Source of the DNA: Acidobacteriota bacterium
GTDB taxonomy: Bacteria; Acidobacteriota; Terriglobia; Terriglobales; Acidobacteriaceae
Assembly (NCBI GenBank): GCA_031296105.1
Contig: JARLGJ010000046.1
Coordinates: 22,866-86,865, forward strand
DNA length: 64,000 bases
Direction of reading: 5' to 3'
Shown: one piece after another, positions 8,521-15,378 of the stretch
How positions within the stretch are numbered: position 1 is the first letter of the stretch
How the letters are laid out: each line of letters begins with the position of its first letter
Position numbers and translations under genes: made by a program
The notes under the pieces: generated by a model
What the model saw: the letters and a program-made list of their open reading frames with translations, nothing else
Told to the model about the DNA's origin: nothing
The model's database searches: none

Positions 8521-9240
8521 GTGCTTTCACCTTACGGACTGGACATCATCGAGAGCTGTCTCACTTGCAAGATGCGCGCCGACCAGATTTTTTGCGATCT
8601 GCCGGACCAGGCGCTGCAATCCTTTGAACAGATCAAGTACGCGACGGCCTATCCGAAGGGAGCGATTCTCTTTGTGGAAGGGCAGGCGCCACGCGGCATC
8701 TTTGTGCTTTGCAAGGGGCGGGTGAAGCTGTCGATCTGCTCGACGGATGGGAAGACGCTGATCCTGAAGATTGCCGAGGCTGGCGAGGTGCTGGGGCTGA
8801 GCGCTTCGGTGAGCGGCAAGCCGTATGAATTGACAGCCGAGACGATCGATCCCTGCCAGGTGAATTTTGTGAAGCGCGAAGACTTTCTGCGCTTCCTGAA
8901 AGAACACTCGGATGCCTGCCTGAGGGTGGCCGAGCAGTTGAGCGAGAAGTACAACTCGGCGTGCCGCGAGATACGCTCGCTGGGGCTGTCGCACTCGGCG
9001 GCCGAGAAGCTGGCCAAGCTGCTGCTGGACTGGGCGGTGAAGAACGGCGAGGGTGCGAAGCAGGAGCCGCGCATCAAACTGGCGCTGACGCACGAAGAGA
9101 TCGCGCAGATGATCGGCACCTCGCGCGAGACAGTGACGCGCTTGTTTGCCGAGATGAAGAAACGGCAAATTGTGCAGGCCAAGGGTTCCACTTTGGTCAT
9201 TCGCAACAAGACGGCGCTGAAGGCGCTGGCAACGACGTAA
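8521..9240 (+). CDS. Crp/Fnr-family transcription regulator with FNR-like cysteines
   Basis: A 239-residue regulator with an N-terminal cysteine motif C13-X2-C16-X8-C25, a cNMP-binding beta-roll (about 30-135), a dimerisation helix (about 136-165) and a C-terminal winged helix. A fourth cysteine, C112 in DPCQVNF, sits where E. coli FNR has C122, so the four ligands for an oxygen-sensing Fe-S cluster could be present, although the N-terminal spacing differs from FNR (X8 instead of X5). The recognition helix S201-RETVTR-L has the R-E-x-x-x-R arrangement of CRP rather than the E-x-x-S-R of FNR, predicting TGTGA-N6-TCACA targets. Such sites occur four to five times in the next 9 kb. The GTG start is supported by GAGGGG just upstream. 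Confidence 0.9.
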   Translation: MLSPYGLDIIESCLTCKMRADQIFCDLPDQALQSFEQIKYATAYPKGAILFVEGQAPRGIFVLCKGRVKLSICSTDGKTLILKIAEAGEVLGLSASVSGKPYELTAETIDPCQVNFVKREDFLRFLKEHSDACLRVAEQLSEKYNSACREIRSLGLSHSAAEKLAKLLLDWAVKNGEGAKQEPRIKLALTHEEIAQMIGTSRETVTRLFAEMKKRQIVQAKGSTLVIRNKTALKALATT

Positions 9241-9266
9241 ACGGCTTTCATAAGGAATGATAAGGT

Positions 9267-9296
9267 GGCCCGGCTCTACGCCGGGCCGCTCGTTTT
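9267..9296 (+). terminator. Rho-independent terminator after the first crp/fnr gene
   Basis: An 8-bp perfect stem (GGCCCGGC 9267-9274 with 9280-9287) and a 5-nt loop are followed by GCTCGTTTTC, 26 nt after the stop. Confidence 0.75.
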
Positions 9297-9385
9297 CATG
9301 CACATCGCGCGCGGGAGCGGGCGCCCGGGCGCACTTATGTGGGGTGCGAGGAACGTCTCATCCTGTGGCGCGACTCACGGCGCAG

Positions 9386-9401
9386 GGTGACTCGAATCAC
9401 A
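9386..9401. promoter_or_regulatory. Crp-type site GGTGA-N6-TCACA with -10 box for the second crp/fnr gene
   Basis: Matches TGTGA-N6-TCACA at 9 of 10 half-site positions (GGTGA CTCGAA TCACA), centred at 9393.5. A TAAAAA -10-like box at 9423-9428 would put the start point near 9435, 41-42 bp from the centre, as in class II activated promoters. The resulting leader is only about 12 nt but includes the ribosome site before ATG 9447. Confidence 0.55.
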
Positions 9402-9446
9402 GAATGTGGAGGGAACAAACGATAAAAACCATGCATGGAGAGTGCT

Positions 9447-9941
9447 ATGCAGCCCAGTTGTAACCATTGCGCCTATCGCGCGGAGCGCCCGTTCTGCGAG
9501 ATGACGCCGGACGCGACGCGTGCTTTTGACGCGATCAAGGTGCAGTCCGTGGTGGGCAAGGGCGCGCTTCTGTTTGCGGAAGGCAGCACGTCGCGAGGCG
9601 TGTACGTTCTTTGCGAGGGCCGGGTGAAGCTGTCGATCTGCTCGGAGGGCGGCAAGCGATTGCTGCTGCGGGTGGCCGCGGCGGGCGAGGTGCTGGGCCT
9701 GGGGGCAACCTTGAGCGGCGATCCCTACGAGGTGTCGGCCGAGATGCTGGAGCCGGGTCAGGTGGCGTTTGTACCGCGGGAGCAACTGGTGGCGTTTCTG
9801 CGCGACAACCCGGGAATCTGCATGGATGTGGTGCGGCGGTTGAGCGACGACCTGCACGGAGCGTATGATCGGGTGCGCTCGATTGGACTGAGCCGGGCGC
9901 GGCGGGCTCGCCTGCAAAGAGTGCGCTCGATTGCCTCGTAG
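9447..9941 (+). CDS. Crp/Fnr paralogue lacking the DNA-binding domain
   Basis: A 164-residue protein clearly paralogous to the regulator at 8521: same C5-X2-C8-X8-C17 motif, same beta-roll (EGRVKLSICSEGGK close to KGRVKLSICSTDGK) and the same dimerisation helix. It stops just after the helix (VRSIGLSRARR...), exactly where the winged helix should begin. The residue matching the fourth cysteine is glycine (LEPGQVAF). ATG 9447 is chosen over ATG 9435 because GGAG at 9437-9440 sits at proper distance. The last 20 residues repeat the segment RVRSI, encoded by a 13-bp direct repeat (9873-9885 and 9921-9933), suggesting a rearranged 3' end. No helix-turn-helix remnant follows. It could form inactive heterodimers or be a decaying duplicate. 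Confidence 0.85.
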   Translation: MQPSCNHCAYRAERPFCEMTPDATRAFDAIKVQSVVGKGALLFAEGSTSRGVYVLCEGRVKLSICSEGGKRLLLRVAAAGEVLGLGATLSGDPYEVSAEMLEPGQVAFVPREQLVAFLRDNPGICMDVVRRLSDDLHGAYDRVRSIGLSRARRARLQRVRSIAS

Positions 9942-9967
9942 AACGAGTTGGGCAATCCCGGGATGCG

Positions 9968-9994
9968 GGCCGCTGCGGCGGCCTGTCCTATTTT
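9968..9994 (+). terminator. possible terminator after the HTH-less paralogue
   Basis: A 6-bp GGCCGC/GCGGCC stem with a 4-nt loop lies 26 nt after the stop, followed by TGTCCTATTTTGTG; the T-tract is weak and interrupted. Confidence 0.4.
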
Positions 9995-10081
9995 GTGAAT
10001 CTGCGTTCATTTGGCGATGCTGGTGGAACTCTGCGAATTTGCCCGGAAAATGGGTAGTTCACGCAGTAGGGCGGATTTGTG

Positions 10082-10097
10082 TGTGACGTACGTCACA
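10082..10097. promoter_or_regulatory. perfect Crp-type palindrome upstream of the cytochrome genes
   Basis: TGTGACGTACGTCACA is a perfect 16-bp palindrome matching TGTGA-N6-TCACA at every half-site base. It is centred at 10089.5, 130 bp before the cytochrome c start. A weak -10-like CCTAAG at 10122-10127 would place initiation about 43 bp from the centre. It is the best regulator site in the window. Confidence 0.7.
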
Positions 10098-10226
10098 AGA
10101 ATTCGTGCCTCGACTCACTGCCCTAAGTGCGCTGCGGGTGCGAAAACGGGATAGCCCTGTAAAAGCGGCGAAATGGATGGCAAGTGGGAGCCGCTTTCAG
10201 GGAACTGAAGGAACACAGGAAAATCT

Positions 10227-10514
10227 ATGAAGCGTTTCTTTGCAGTTGCGCTCGTTGCCGCGATGGTGACGCCTGTCTTTGCTGCCGATGGAGCCGCGAT
10301 TTTTAAGGCGAAGTGTGCCGGATGTCACGGTGCCGACGGTGCGAAGTCGATTCCTGCCATGGGCGTAAAGCCCTTGAATGTACCCGCCGTGAAGGGCAAG
10401 TCCGATGCCGCGATTGCGGACATCGTTCTGAAAGGCCAGGGCAAGATGCGTCCTCAGGCCGTGAGCCCCGAAGAGGCCAAGGCGGTTGCTGCGTTCGTTA
10501 AGTCTTTGAAGTAA
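10227..10514 (+). CDS. small monohaem c-type cytochrome
   Basis: A 95-residue secreted electron carrier. The first 19-20 residues form a Sec signal peptide ending at VFA-AD. The single haem-binding motif CAGCH lies at about residues 30-34, and KMRP near 72 supplies the likely distal methionine, giving a class I cytochrome c of about 75 mature residues. It sits behind the perfect Crp-type palindrome and in front of two multihaem membrane cytochromes, so it is a plausible soluble periplasmic acceptor or donor for them. GGAAAATCT just upstream acts as ribosome site. Confidence 0.9.
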   Translation: MKRFFAVALVAAMVTPVFAADGAAIFKAKCAGCHGADGAKSIPAMGVKPLNVPAVKGKSDAAIADIVLKGQGKMRPQAVSPEEAKAVAAFVKSLK

Positions 10515-10544
10515 ATTCGCTTTGTAACAAAATTGTTGTCTTGG

Positions 10545-10575
10545 GCGCCCGGGGCCGTCTGCCCGGGCGCTGTTT
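10545..10575 (+). terminator. hairpin after the monohaem cytochrome (terminator or attenuator)
   Basis: A 9-bp perfect stem (GCGCCCGGG 10545-10553 with 10562-10570) is followed only by TGTTT. It lies between the small cytochrome and the 11-haem gene, with 36 nt to the next start, so partial termination that lowers downstream expression seems likely. Confidence 0.55.
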
Positions 10576-10611
10576 AAAGGTGCGAAAGCCGAACTAATAG
10601 GTGATGGGCTA

Positions 10612-12561
10612 GTGAAAAAACTGAACTTAATAGGGTTACTTTGCCTGGTGCTTGCCTGCGCCGGGTTTGCATACGCAGGAGGAAAAGCGGCTCCGGCCGC
10701 GAAGCCTTCCAACGACGACTGTCTCGCGTGTCACAGCGATGCGTCGATGGTGAACGGCAAGGACGTGCACGGAGACGCCTTCAAGGCTTCGGTGCACGGC
10801 TCGATGTTTACCTGCGTGGACTGCCATACCGACATCAAGAGCCTGCCGCACGAGGCGGGCTTGCAGAAACCGACGTGCGTTACCTGCCATGCCGACGAAC
10901 AGGCGAAGTATGACAGCGGCGTGCACGGGAAGGCCCTGGCGGCTGGCGACGCGAAGAGCGCTACCTGCGAGAAGTGCCACGGCAATATTCATGAAATCCT
11001 TCCGGCCAGCGATCCCAAGTCCCGCTCCGCCAAGGTCAACGTTCCGAAGATGTGCGGCGAGTGCCACAGCCAGGCGATGCCCGGCGTGGCGGGCCGTCCG
11101 GCGTTGGCGTACCAGGAATCGGTGCACGGCAAGCTGGTGGCCAGCGGCAACGACAAGGCCGCGGTTTGCTCGGACTGCCACAACTCGCACGATGTGAAGG
11201 CCGCCGGCGATCCGACCTCGACGGTGTTCAGGAACAACGTGCCGGCCACCTGCGCCAAGTGCCACACCAAGGAGCAGGCGGACTTTGCCACCAGCATCCA
11301 CGGCAAGACGCTGGCCGCGGGCAACATTCACGCCCCGGTTTGCACCGACTGCCACGGGGTGCACACGATTGTCCGCGCCGAGGACAAGAACTCTCCGGTG
11401 AACCCGCGCAACCAGGGCGACCAGGCTTGCGCGCAGTGCCACAACAACGTGCGCATGCAGGAGTTCGGCATTCCGGGCGGCCGCAACAATACATACATGG
11501 ACAGCTACCATGGCATGGCGAACGCAGTGGGTTCGTCGCGGACGGCGAGCTGCTCGTCCTGCCACGGAACGCACAACATTCTGCCATCGTCGGATCCGAA
11601 GTCGAGCACGAATCCGAATAACCTGGTGAAGACCTGTGGACAGTGCCACCCCGGCGCGGGTCCGAACTTTGCCAAGGGCAAGATTCACCTGGATCCGTCG
11701 CAGGCGGCGCAGGCCGATTTCGGCGCAAAGGTCAACAACTGGATTCGCGTCTGCTACATCTGGCTGATCGTTGCCGTGATCGGCTTCATGTTCCTGCACA
11801 ACCTGATGATCTTTGTGCGCAAGCTGATCGACCGCAAGAAGAACGGCGGTGTTCACGCCAACGGACCGCGCATCGTGGTGCGCATGACGCTGAATCAGCG
11901 CATCCAGCACTGCATGCTGTTCGTCACCTTCTTCCTGCTGGTGCTGACGGGCTTTGCCCTGAAGTGGCCGGATGCAGCGAACCGTTTCATCTTTGTCAAC
12001 GAACTGGTGCGTGGCTACCTGCACCGCATTGCCGGCGTGCTCATGACCCTGGTGAGCCTCTACCACGTCTTCTACCTGGCCTTTACGGGCGAGGGACGCC
12101 GCATGTTCCTGGACATGCTGCCGGAGCTGAAAGACGCCACCGACATCGTGGACACGTTTGCTTACTACCTGGGCTTCAGCAGCAAGAAGCCGCAGTTCAA
12201 GCGCTTCAACTACGCCGAGAAGATGGAATACTGGGCGCTGGTGTGGGGCACGTTTGTGATGGCACTGACCGGCGGCGCATTGTGGTTCAAGCTTGTGGTG
12301 ACGGGCTTTGTGCCGCGCTGGTGGCTGGATATTGCCACCACGGTCCACTTCTATGAAGCCATTCTGGCGACGCTGGCGATTATTGTTTGGCACTTCTACC
12401 AGGTGATCCTGGATCCGGATACTTATCCGGTGAACTTTGCCTTCCTCGACGGCAAGATGTCGGTGGAGCATTACCAGGAGGAACACGGACTGGACTCCGC
12501 AACGCTCTCGAAGTATGCGGGCGAGGCGGGAGACAAGGCCAAAACGCAACACAAACACTAA
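10612..12561 (+). CDS. 11-haem c-type / b-type fusion cytochrome (CbcL-like architecture)
   Basis: A 649-residue protein with an N-terminal export signal (about 1-22), a periplasmic region with eleven CXXCH motifs (CLACH, CVDCH, CVTCH, CEKCH, CGECH, CSDCH, CAKCH, CTDCH, CAQCH, CSSCH, CGQCH) and, from about residue 378, five hydrophobic helices of a cytochrome b561/formate dehydrogenase-gamma type domain with several intramembrane histidines (LHN, QHC, LHR, YHV, VHF, WHF). The fusion of a HydC/FdnI-like dihaem b domain to a multihaem c domain is the layout of Geobacter CbcL, a quinol-oxidising inner-membrane cytochrome, which has nine c-haems. The likely role is exchange of electrons between quinone and periplasmic cytochromes. 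GTG start; a signal peptide begins at once (KKLNLIGLL). Confidence 0.85.
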   Translation: MKKLNLIGLLCLVLACAGFAYAGGKAAPAAKPSNDDCLACHSDASMVNGKDVHGDAFKASVHGSMFTCVDCHTDIKSLPHEAGLQKPTCVTCHADEQAKYDSGVHGKALAAGDAKSATCEKCHGNIHEILPASDPKSRSAKVNVPKMCGECHSQAMPGVAGRPALAYQESVHGKLVASGNDKAAVCSDCHNSHDVKAAGDPTSTVFRNNVPATCAKCHTKEQADFATSIHGKTLAAGNIHAPVCTDCHGVHTIVRAEDKNSPVNPRNQGDQACAQCHNNVRMQEFGIPGGRNNTYMDSYHGMANAVGSSRTASCSSCHGTHNILPSSDPKSSTNPNNLVKTCGQCHPGAGPNFAKGKIHLDPSQAAQADFGAKVNNWIRVCYIWLIVAVIGFMFLHNLMIFVRKLIDRKKNGGVHANGPRIVVRMTLNQRIQHCMLFVTFFLLVLTGFALKWPDAANRFIFVNELVRGYLHRIAGVLMTLVSLYHVFYLAFTGEGRRMFLDMLPELKDATDIVDTFAYYLGFSSKKPQFKRFNYAEKMEYWALVWGTFVMALTGGALWFKLVVTGFVPRWWLDIATTVHFYEAILATLAIIVWHFYQVILDPDTYPVNFAFLDGKMSVEHYQEEHGLDSATLSKYAGEAGDKAKTQHKH

Positions 12562-12578
12562 ACTCGTAGTGGGGTAAA

Positions 12579-12608
12579 GCTCCGGCAGGCGTAGAGTCCT
12601 GCCGGAGC
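12579..12608 (+). other. strong intercistronic hairpin between the two multihaem genes
   Basis: An 11-bp perfect stem (GCTCCGGCAGG 12579-12589 with 12598-12608) and an 8-nt loop, followed by C-rich rather than T-rich sequence. It lacks a terminator tail and may act as an mRNA processing or stability element between the 11-haem and 7-haem genes. Confidence 0.6.
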
Positions 12609-12662
12609 GCTGCCCCCCTTGCAAACCGGGAAGCCAGCCACACTACGAGGCAGGAGATTCGA

Positions 12663-14195
12663 ATGACTGATCCCGGGCCCTCCCGGCCGAGCAACCCGCT
12701 CGACGAGGGTTTCTCCTACCGTTCTTTGCTGCGCAACTACATAAGCCTGACGGGGCTTGCGTTGGCCGCTGTATCGCTGGCCAACATCATCCTGCTGTTC
12801 TTAATCGACATCACTGCGGCGCAACCGAGTCCATACACCGGAATTCTGGCGTACATGGTGCTGCCTGCCTTCCTTGCGCTGGGCCTGTTGCTGACGTTCT
12901 TCGGTATCTGGCGCGAGCGCAAACGACGGCTGGCGGCCGTACCCGGCACGCCGATTCTGCCGCGCATCGACCTGAACCAGCCTGGACAAAGGACGCGCTT
13001 GGCGTGCTTCCTGGCCTTTGTGCTGGTCTTTGTGCTGCTGAGCGCCGTGGGCAGTTACCGCGCCTACGAGTTCACGGACTCGACGACCTTCTGCGGCGAG
13101 TTGTGCCACACGGTCATGCATCCGGAGGCGGTGGCGCACGACCACTCGGCGCACGCGCGCGTAAGCTGCGTGGAGTGCCACGTGGGTTCCGGCGCAAGCT
13201 GGTATGTGAAGAGCAAGCTGAGCGGCGCGCGCCAGGTCATCAAGACGATCCTGGGCACGTATCCGCGGCCCATCGAGTCGCCGGTGGCAAACCTGCGTCC
13301 GGCGTCGCAGACCTGCGAGCAGTGCCACTGGCCGCGGCGCTTCTGGGGCGCGCAGTTGAAGGTGTTCAACCACTTCGGCTCGGATGAGAACAATACGCCG
13401 CGGCAGATCCGCCTGCTGATTAAAACCGGCGGCGGCGATCCGAGCATGGGGCAGAGCGCCGGTATTCACTGGCACATGAACATCGCCAACAAGATCGAGT
13501 ACAAGAGCGATGCCAAGCGCCAGAGCATTGCCTGGGTGCGCATTACCGACATGAAGGGCAACGTGACCGAGTACGAGGCGAATGGCGCCGATGCGTCGAA
13601 GACCGCGTCGATGGCCCAGCGCCGCATGGACTGCGTGGACTGCCACAACCGTCCCACGCACGTCTATATGCCGCCGGACCGCGCGGTGGACCAGGCGATG
13701 GCGGCCGGGCTGATCAGCCCGACGCTGCCGTTTGCCAAGGCGCAGAGCGTTGCCGTGCTGACCGCCGAATACAAGACGACGGACCAGGCGGTACAGGCCA
13801 TTACGCAGACCATCCCGGCGTTCTACAAGGAGAAGTATCCGCAGATTGCGGCCAGCCGCGCGGGAGAGATCCAGGCGATGGTCAGCCAACTGCAACACAT
13901 CTTCAAGGAGAACATCTTCCCGGAGATGAAGGTGGACTGGCGCACGCATCCCGACAACGTGGGCCACTACTACTTCAACGGCTGCTTCCGCTGCCACGAC
14001 GGCAACCACGTGAGCAAGGATGGCAAGGTGATCAGCAAGGAATGCAATAGCTGCCACACCGTGCTGAGCCAGGAAGAAGGAACGCTGCCGGCCGGAGTGG
14101 TGAATACGGCTATGAGCTTCAAGCATCCGATCGACCTAGGCGACCTGGGTTCGGTCAACTGCTCCGATTGCCACAACGGCGGAGTGGGTCCGTAG
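12663..14195 (+). CDS. 7-haem NapC/NirT-like membrane cytochrome (ImcH-like)
   Basis: A 510-residue protein with three hydrophobic helices in the first 135 residues (about 28-50, 62-82, 114-135) and a periplasmic domain with seven haem motifs. The first is unusual, CGELCH (CX3CH, near residue 143); the other six are CXXCH: CVECH, CEQCH, CVDCH, CFRCH, CNSCH and CSDCH. The early motifs and their spacing recall NapC/NirT/NrfH quinol dehydrogenases, and the total of seven matches what I recall for Geobacter ImcH. No nitrite, nitrate or other terminal reductase follows, so its redox partner is not shown by context. It is co-directional with the 11-haem gene, 101 nt downstream. Confidence 0.8.
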   Translation: MTDPGPSRPSNPLDEGFSYRSLLRNYISLTGLALAAVSLANIILLFLIDITAAQPSPYTGILAYMVLPAFLALGLLLTFFGIWRERKRRLAAVPGTPILPRIDLNQPGQRTRLACFLAFVLVFVLLSAVGSYRAYEFTDSTTFCGELCHTVMHPEAVAHDHSAHARVSCVECHVGSGASWYVKSKLSGARQVIKTILGTYPRPIESPVANLRPASQTCEQCHWPRRFWGAQLKVFNHFGSDENNTPRQIRLLIKTGGGDPSMGQSAGIHWHMNIANKIEYKSDAKRQSIAWVRITDMKGNVTEYEANGADASKTASMAQRRMDCVDCHNRPTHVYMPPDRAVDQAMAAGLISPTLPFAKAQSVAVLTAEYKTTDQAVQAITQTIPAFYKEKYPQIAASRAGEIQAMVSQLQHIFKENIFPEMKVDWRTHPDNVGHYYFNGCFRCHDGNHVSKDGKVISKECNSCHTVLSQEEGTLPAGVVNTAMSFKHPIDLGDLGSVNCSDCHNGGVGP

Positions 14196-14210
14196 CGCGA
14201 AAGAGCAGGC

Positions 14211-14240
14211 ATAGCCCCGGCTTCGGCTGGGGTTATTTTT
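14211..14240 (+). terminator. Rho-independent terminator of the cytochrome genes
   Basis: ATAGCCCC pairs with GGGGTTAT around an inner GC-TTCG-GC tetraloop hairpin, followed by TTTTT, 16 nt after the stop of the 7-haem gene. Confidence 0.85.
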
Positions 14241-14268
14241 GTGCCGCTTCGGGAGTGGGCGCGGGTCT

Positions 14269-14284
14269 GGTGATGCACGTCACG
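14269..14284. promoter_or_regulatory. Crp-type site upstream of the universal stress gene
   Basis: GGTGA-TGCACG-TCACG matches TGTGA-N6-TCACA at 8 of 10 half-site positions, centre 14276.5. A weak TACTCT -10-like box at 14306-14311 would give a start point 41-42 bp from the centre. Confidence 0.5.
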
Positions 14285-14346
14285 GAAAAGGCACGGGAAT
14301 GTGCCTACTCTACTGGCGCTGGAAGTTTGCGTTCGGAGGTGTCGTC

Positions 14347-15282
14347 ATGACCTGCCCGATTCCTGCTCCGGTTCTGCCTGCGATTCACAACATCGTATTT
14401 GCCACGGATTTTTCCGAGAGTTCGCTGGCCGCGCTGCCCTACATACACCGCCTGACCAGTTGGTATGGCGCGGCGGTGCACGTGGTGCACGTGGTGCGTC
14501 CGGAGCCCTCCATTGAGCTGCCACTCGACTTTCCCGTGGAACTCGACGGCGACCGCAACGCGGCGCTGTCGGAGATCAAGAACATGCTCGGGGCCAACCC
14601 CTTCGGCAATGTCACCACCACGTCCACCGTGGAGCGCGGAGACCTTTGGGGGGTGATGAACGGGGTGATTCAGGAGCGCGGCGCGGATCTGATTGTGGTG
14701 GGCACGCGCGGGCGCGGAGGGCTGGGCAAGATCGTGATGGGCTCGTTTGCCGAGCAGATCTACCGCCAGAGCCGTCTGCCGGTGCTGACCGTGGGGCCGC
14801 ACTGCAATGAGAATCTGCCGCTGCGCGGAAGCCTGCGCACGGTGCTGTTTGCCACGGACTTTTCGCTGGCGACGGAGCGGGCGCTGGCCTGGGCGGCCTC
14901 GCTGTGCCGCTTTGGCGCGGCGCGGCTGACGCTGCTGCATGTCATTGTGCCGGGGCCGGCGGCCGTGCCTTCGTCGAACGTCATTGACGTGCTGAGCGAC
15001 GTGGGCGACGAGCTGATTGCGCAAGGCCAGGAAGAGGCTCGGGGCAAGCTCTCCGCGCTGCTGGCGGACCCGATGCTGCAAGGCATTGATGCCGGCAGCC
15101 GGATCGAGGTCGGAGCGCCGGTGGATACAATTCTGGAGGTGGCGGCCGATGTGCGCGCGGATGTGATTGTGATGGGCGCCCGCCACAGCGACGACGCGCG
15201 GTTGGCCAGCCATATTCCGTGGAGCACGGCCTCCGGTGTGGTGCGCAGCGCCGCCTGCCCGGTGCTGACCGTGCGCAGTTAA
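14347..15282 (+). CDS. tandem-domain universal stress protein (UspA family)
   Basis: A 311-residue cytoplasmic protein with two UspA domains (about 10-150 and 160-311), each opening with a V/I-F-ATDFS strand. The first domain keeps the nucleotide-binding signature VVGTRGRGGLGK...GS; in the second this loop is degraded (MGARHSDDARLAS), so ATP may bind only once. ATG 14347 follows GGAGGT (14335-14340) at ideal distance; the frame is open upstream but lacks another such site. It lies behind a Crp-type site and directly after the respiratory cytochromes, which fits Usp induction under oxygen or energy limitation. Confidence 0.88.
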   Translation: MTCPIPAPVLPAIHNIVFATDFSESSLAALPYIHRLTSWYGAAVHVVHVVRPEPSIELPLDFPVELDGDRNAALSEIKNMLGANPFGNVTTTSTVERGDLWGVMNGVIQERGADLIVVGTRGRGGLGKIVMGSFAEQIYRQSRLPVLTVGPHCNENLPLRGSLRTVLFATDFSLATERALAWAASLCRFGAARLTLLHVIVPGPAAVPSSNVIDVLSDVGDELIAQGQEEARGKLSALLADPMLQGIDAGSRIEVGAPVDTILEVAADVRADVIVMGARHSDDARLASHIPWSTASGVVRSAACPVLTVRS

Positions 15283-15329
15283 ATTTTCCCGGGGTGCCGC
15301 AGGAATCCGAGGTCTGCCGGCACAAAGAC

Positions 15330-15360
15330 GGCCCCATCTGAACTGTTTCAGGTGGGGTCG
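15330..15360. terminator. hairpin between convergent usp and GH39 genes
   Basis: An 11-nt arm pair (15332-15342 with 15347-15357) with one G-T or C-A mismatch lies in the 96-bp gap between converging genes. T-tracts are poor on both sides, so its terminator role is tentative. Confidence 0.4.
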
Positions 15361-15378
15361 AACTGTTTGCTGCGCTTT

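Noticed and set aside
8262..8627. Open frame in the crp/fnr leader
   Set aside because: No family features; it overlaps the regulator start and contains the regulatory dyads.
9942..10000. Frameshifted helix-turn-helix remnant after the truncated Crp/Fnr gene
   Set aside because: All three frames after the stop were read and none resembles the winged helix of the neighbour.
10636..12624. Long minus-strand open frame of 662 codons
   Set aside because: It lies antisense to the 11-haem cytochrome, whose motifs prove the plus strand; the shadow is rich in His, Arg and Val, as expected from GC-rich antisense.
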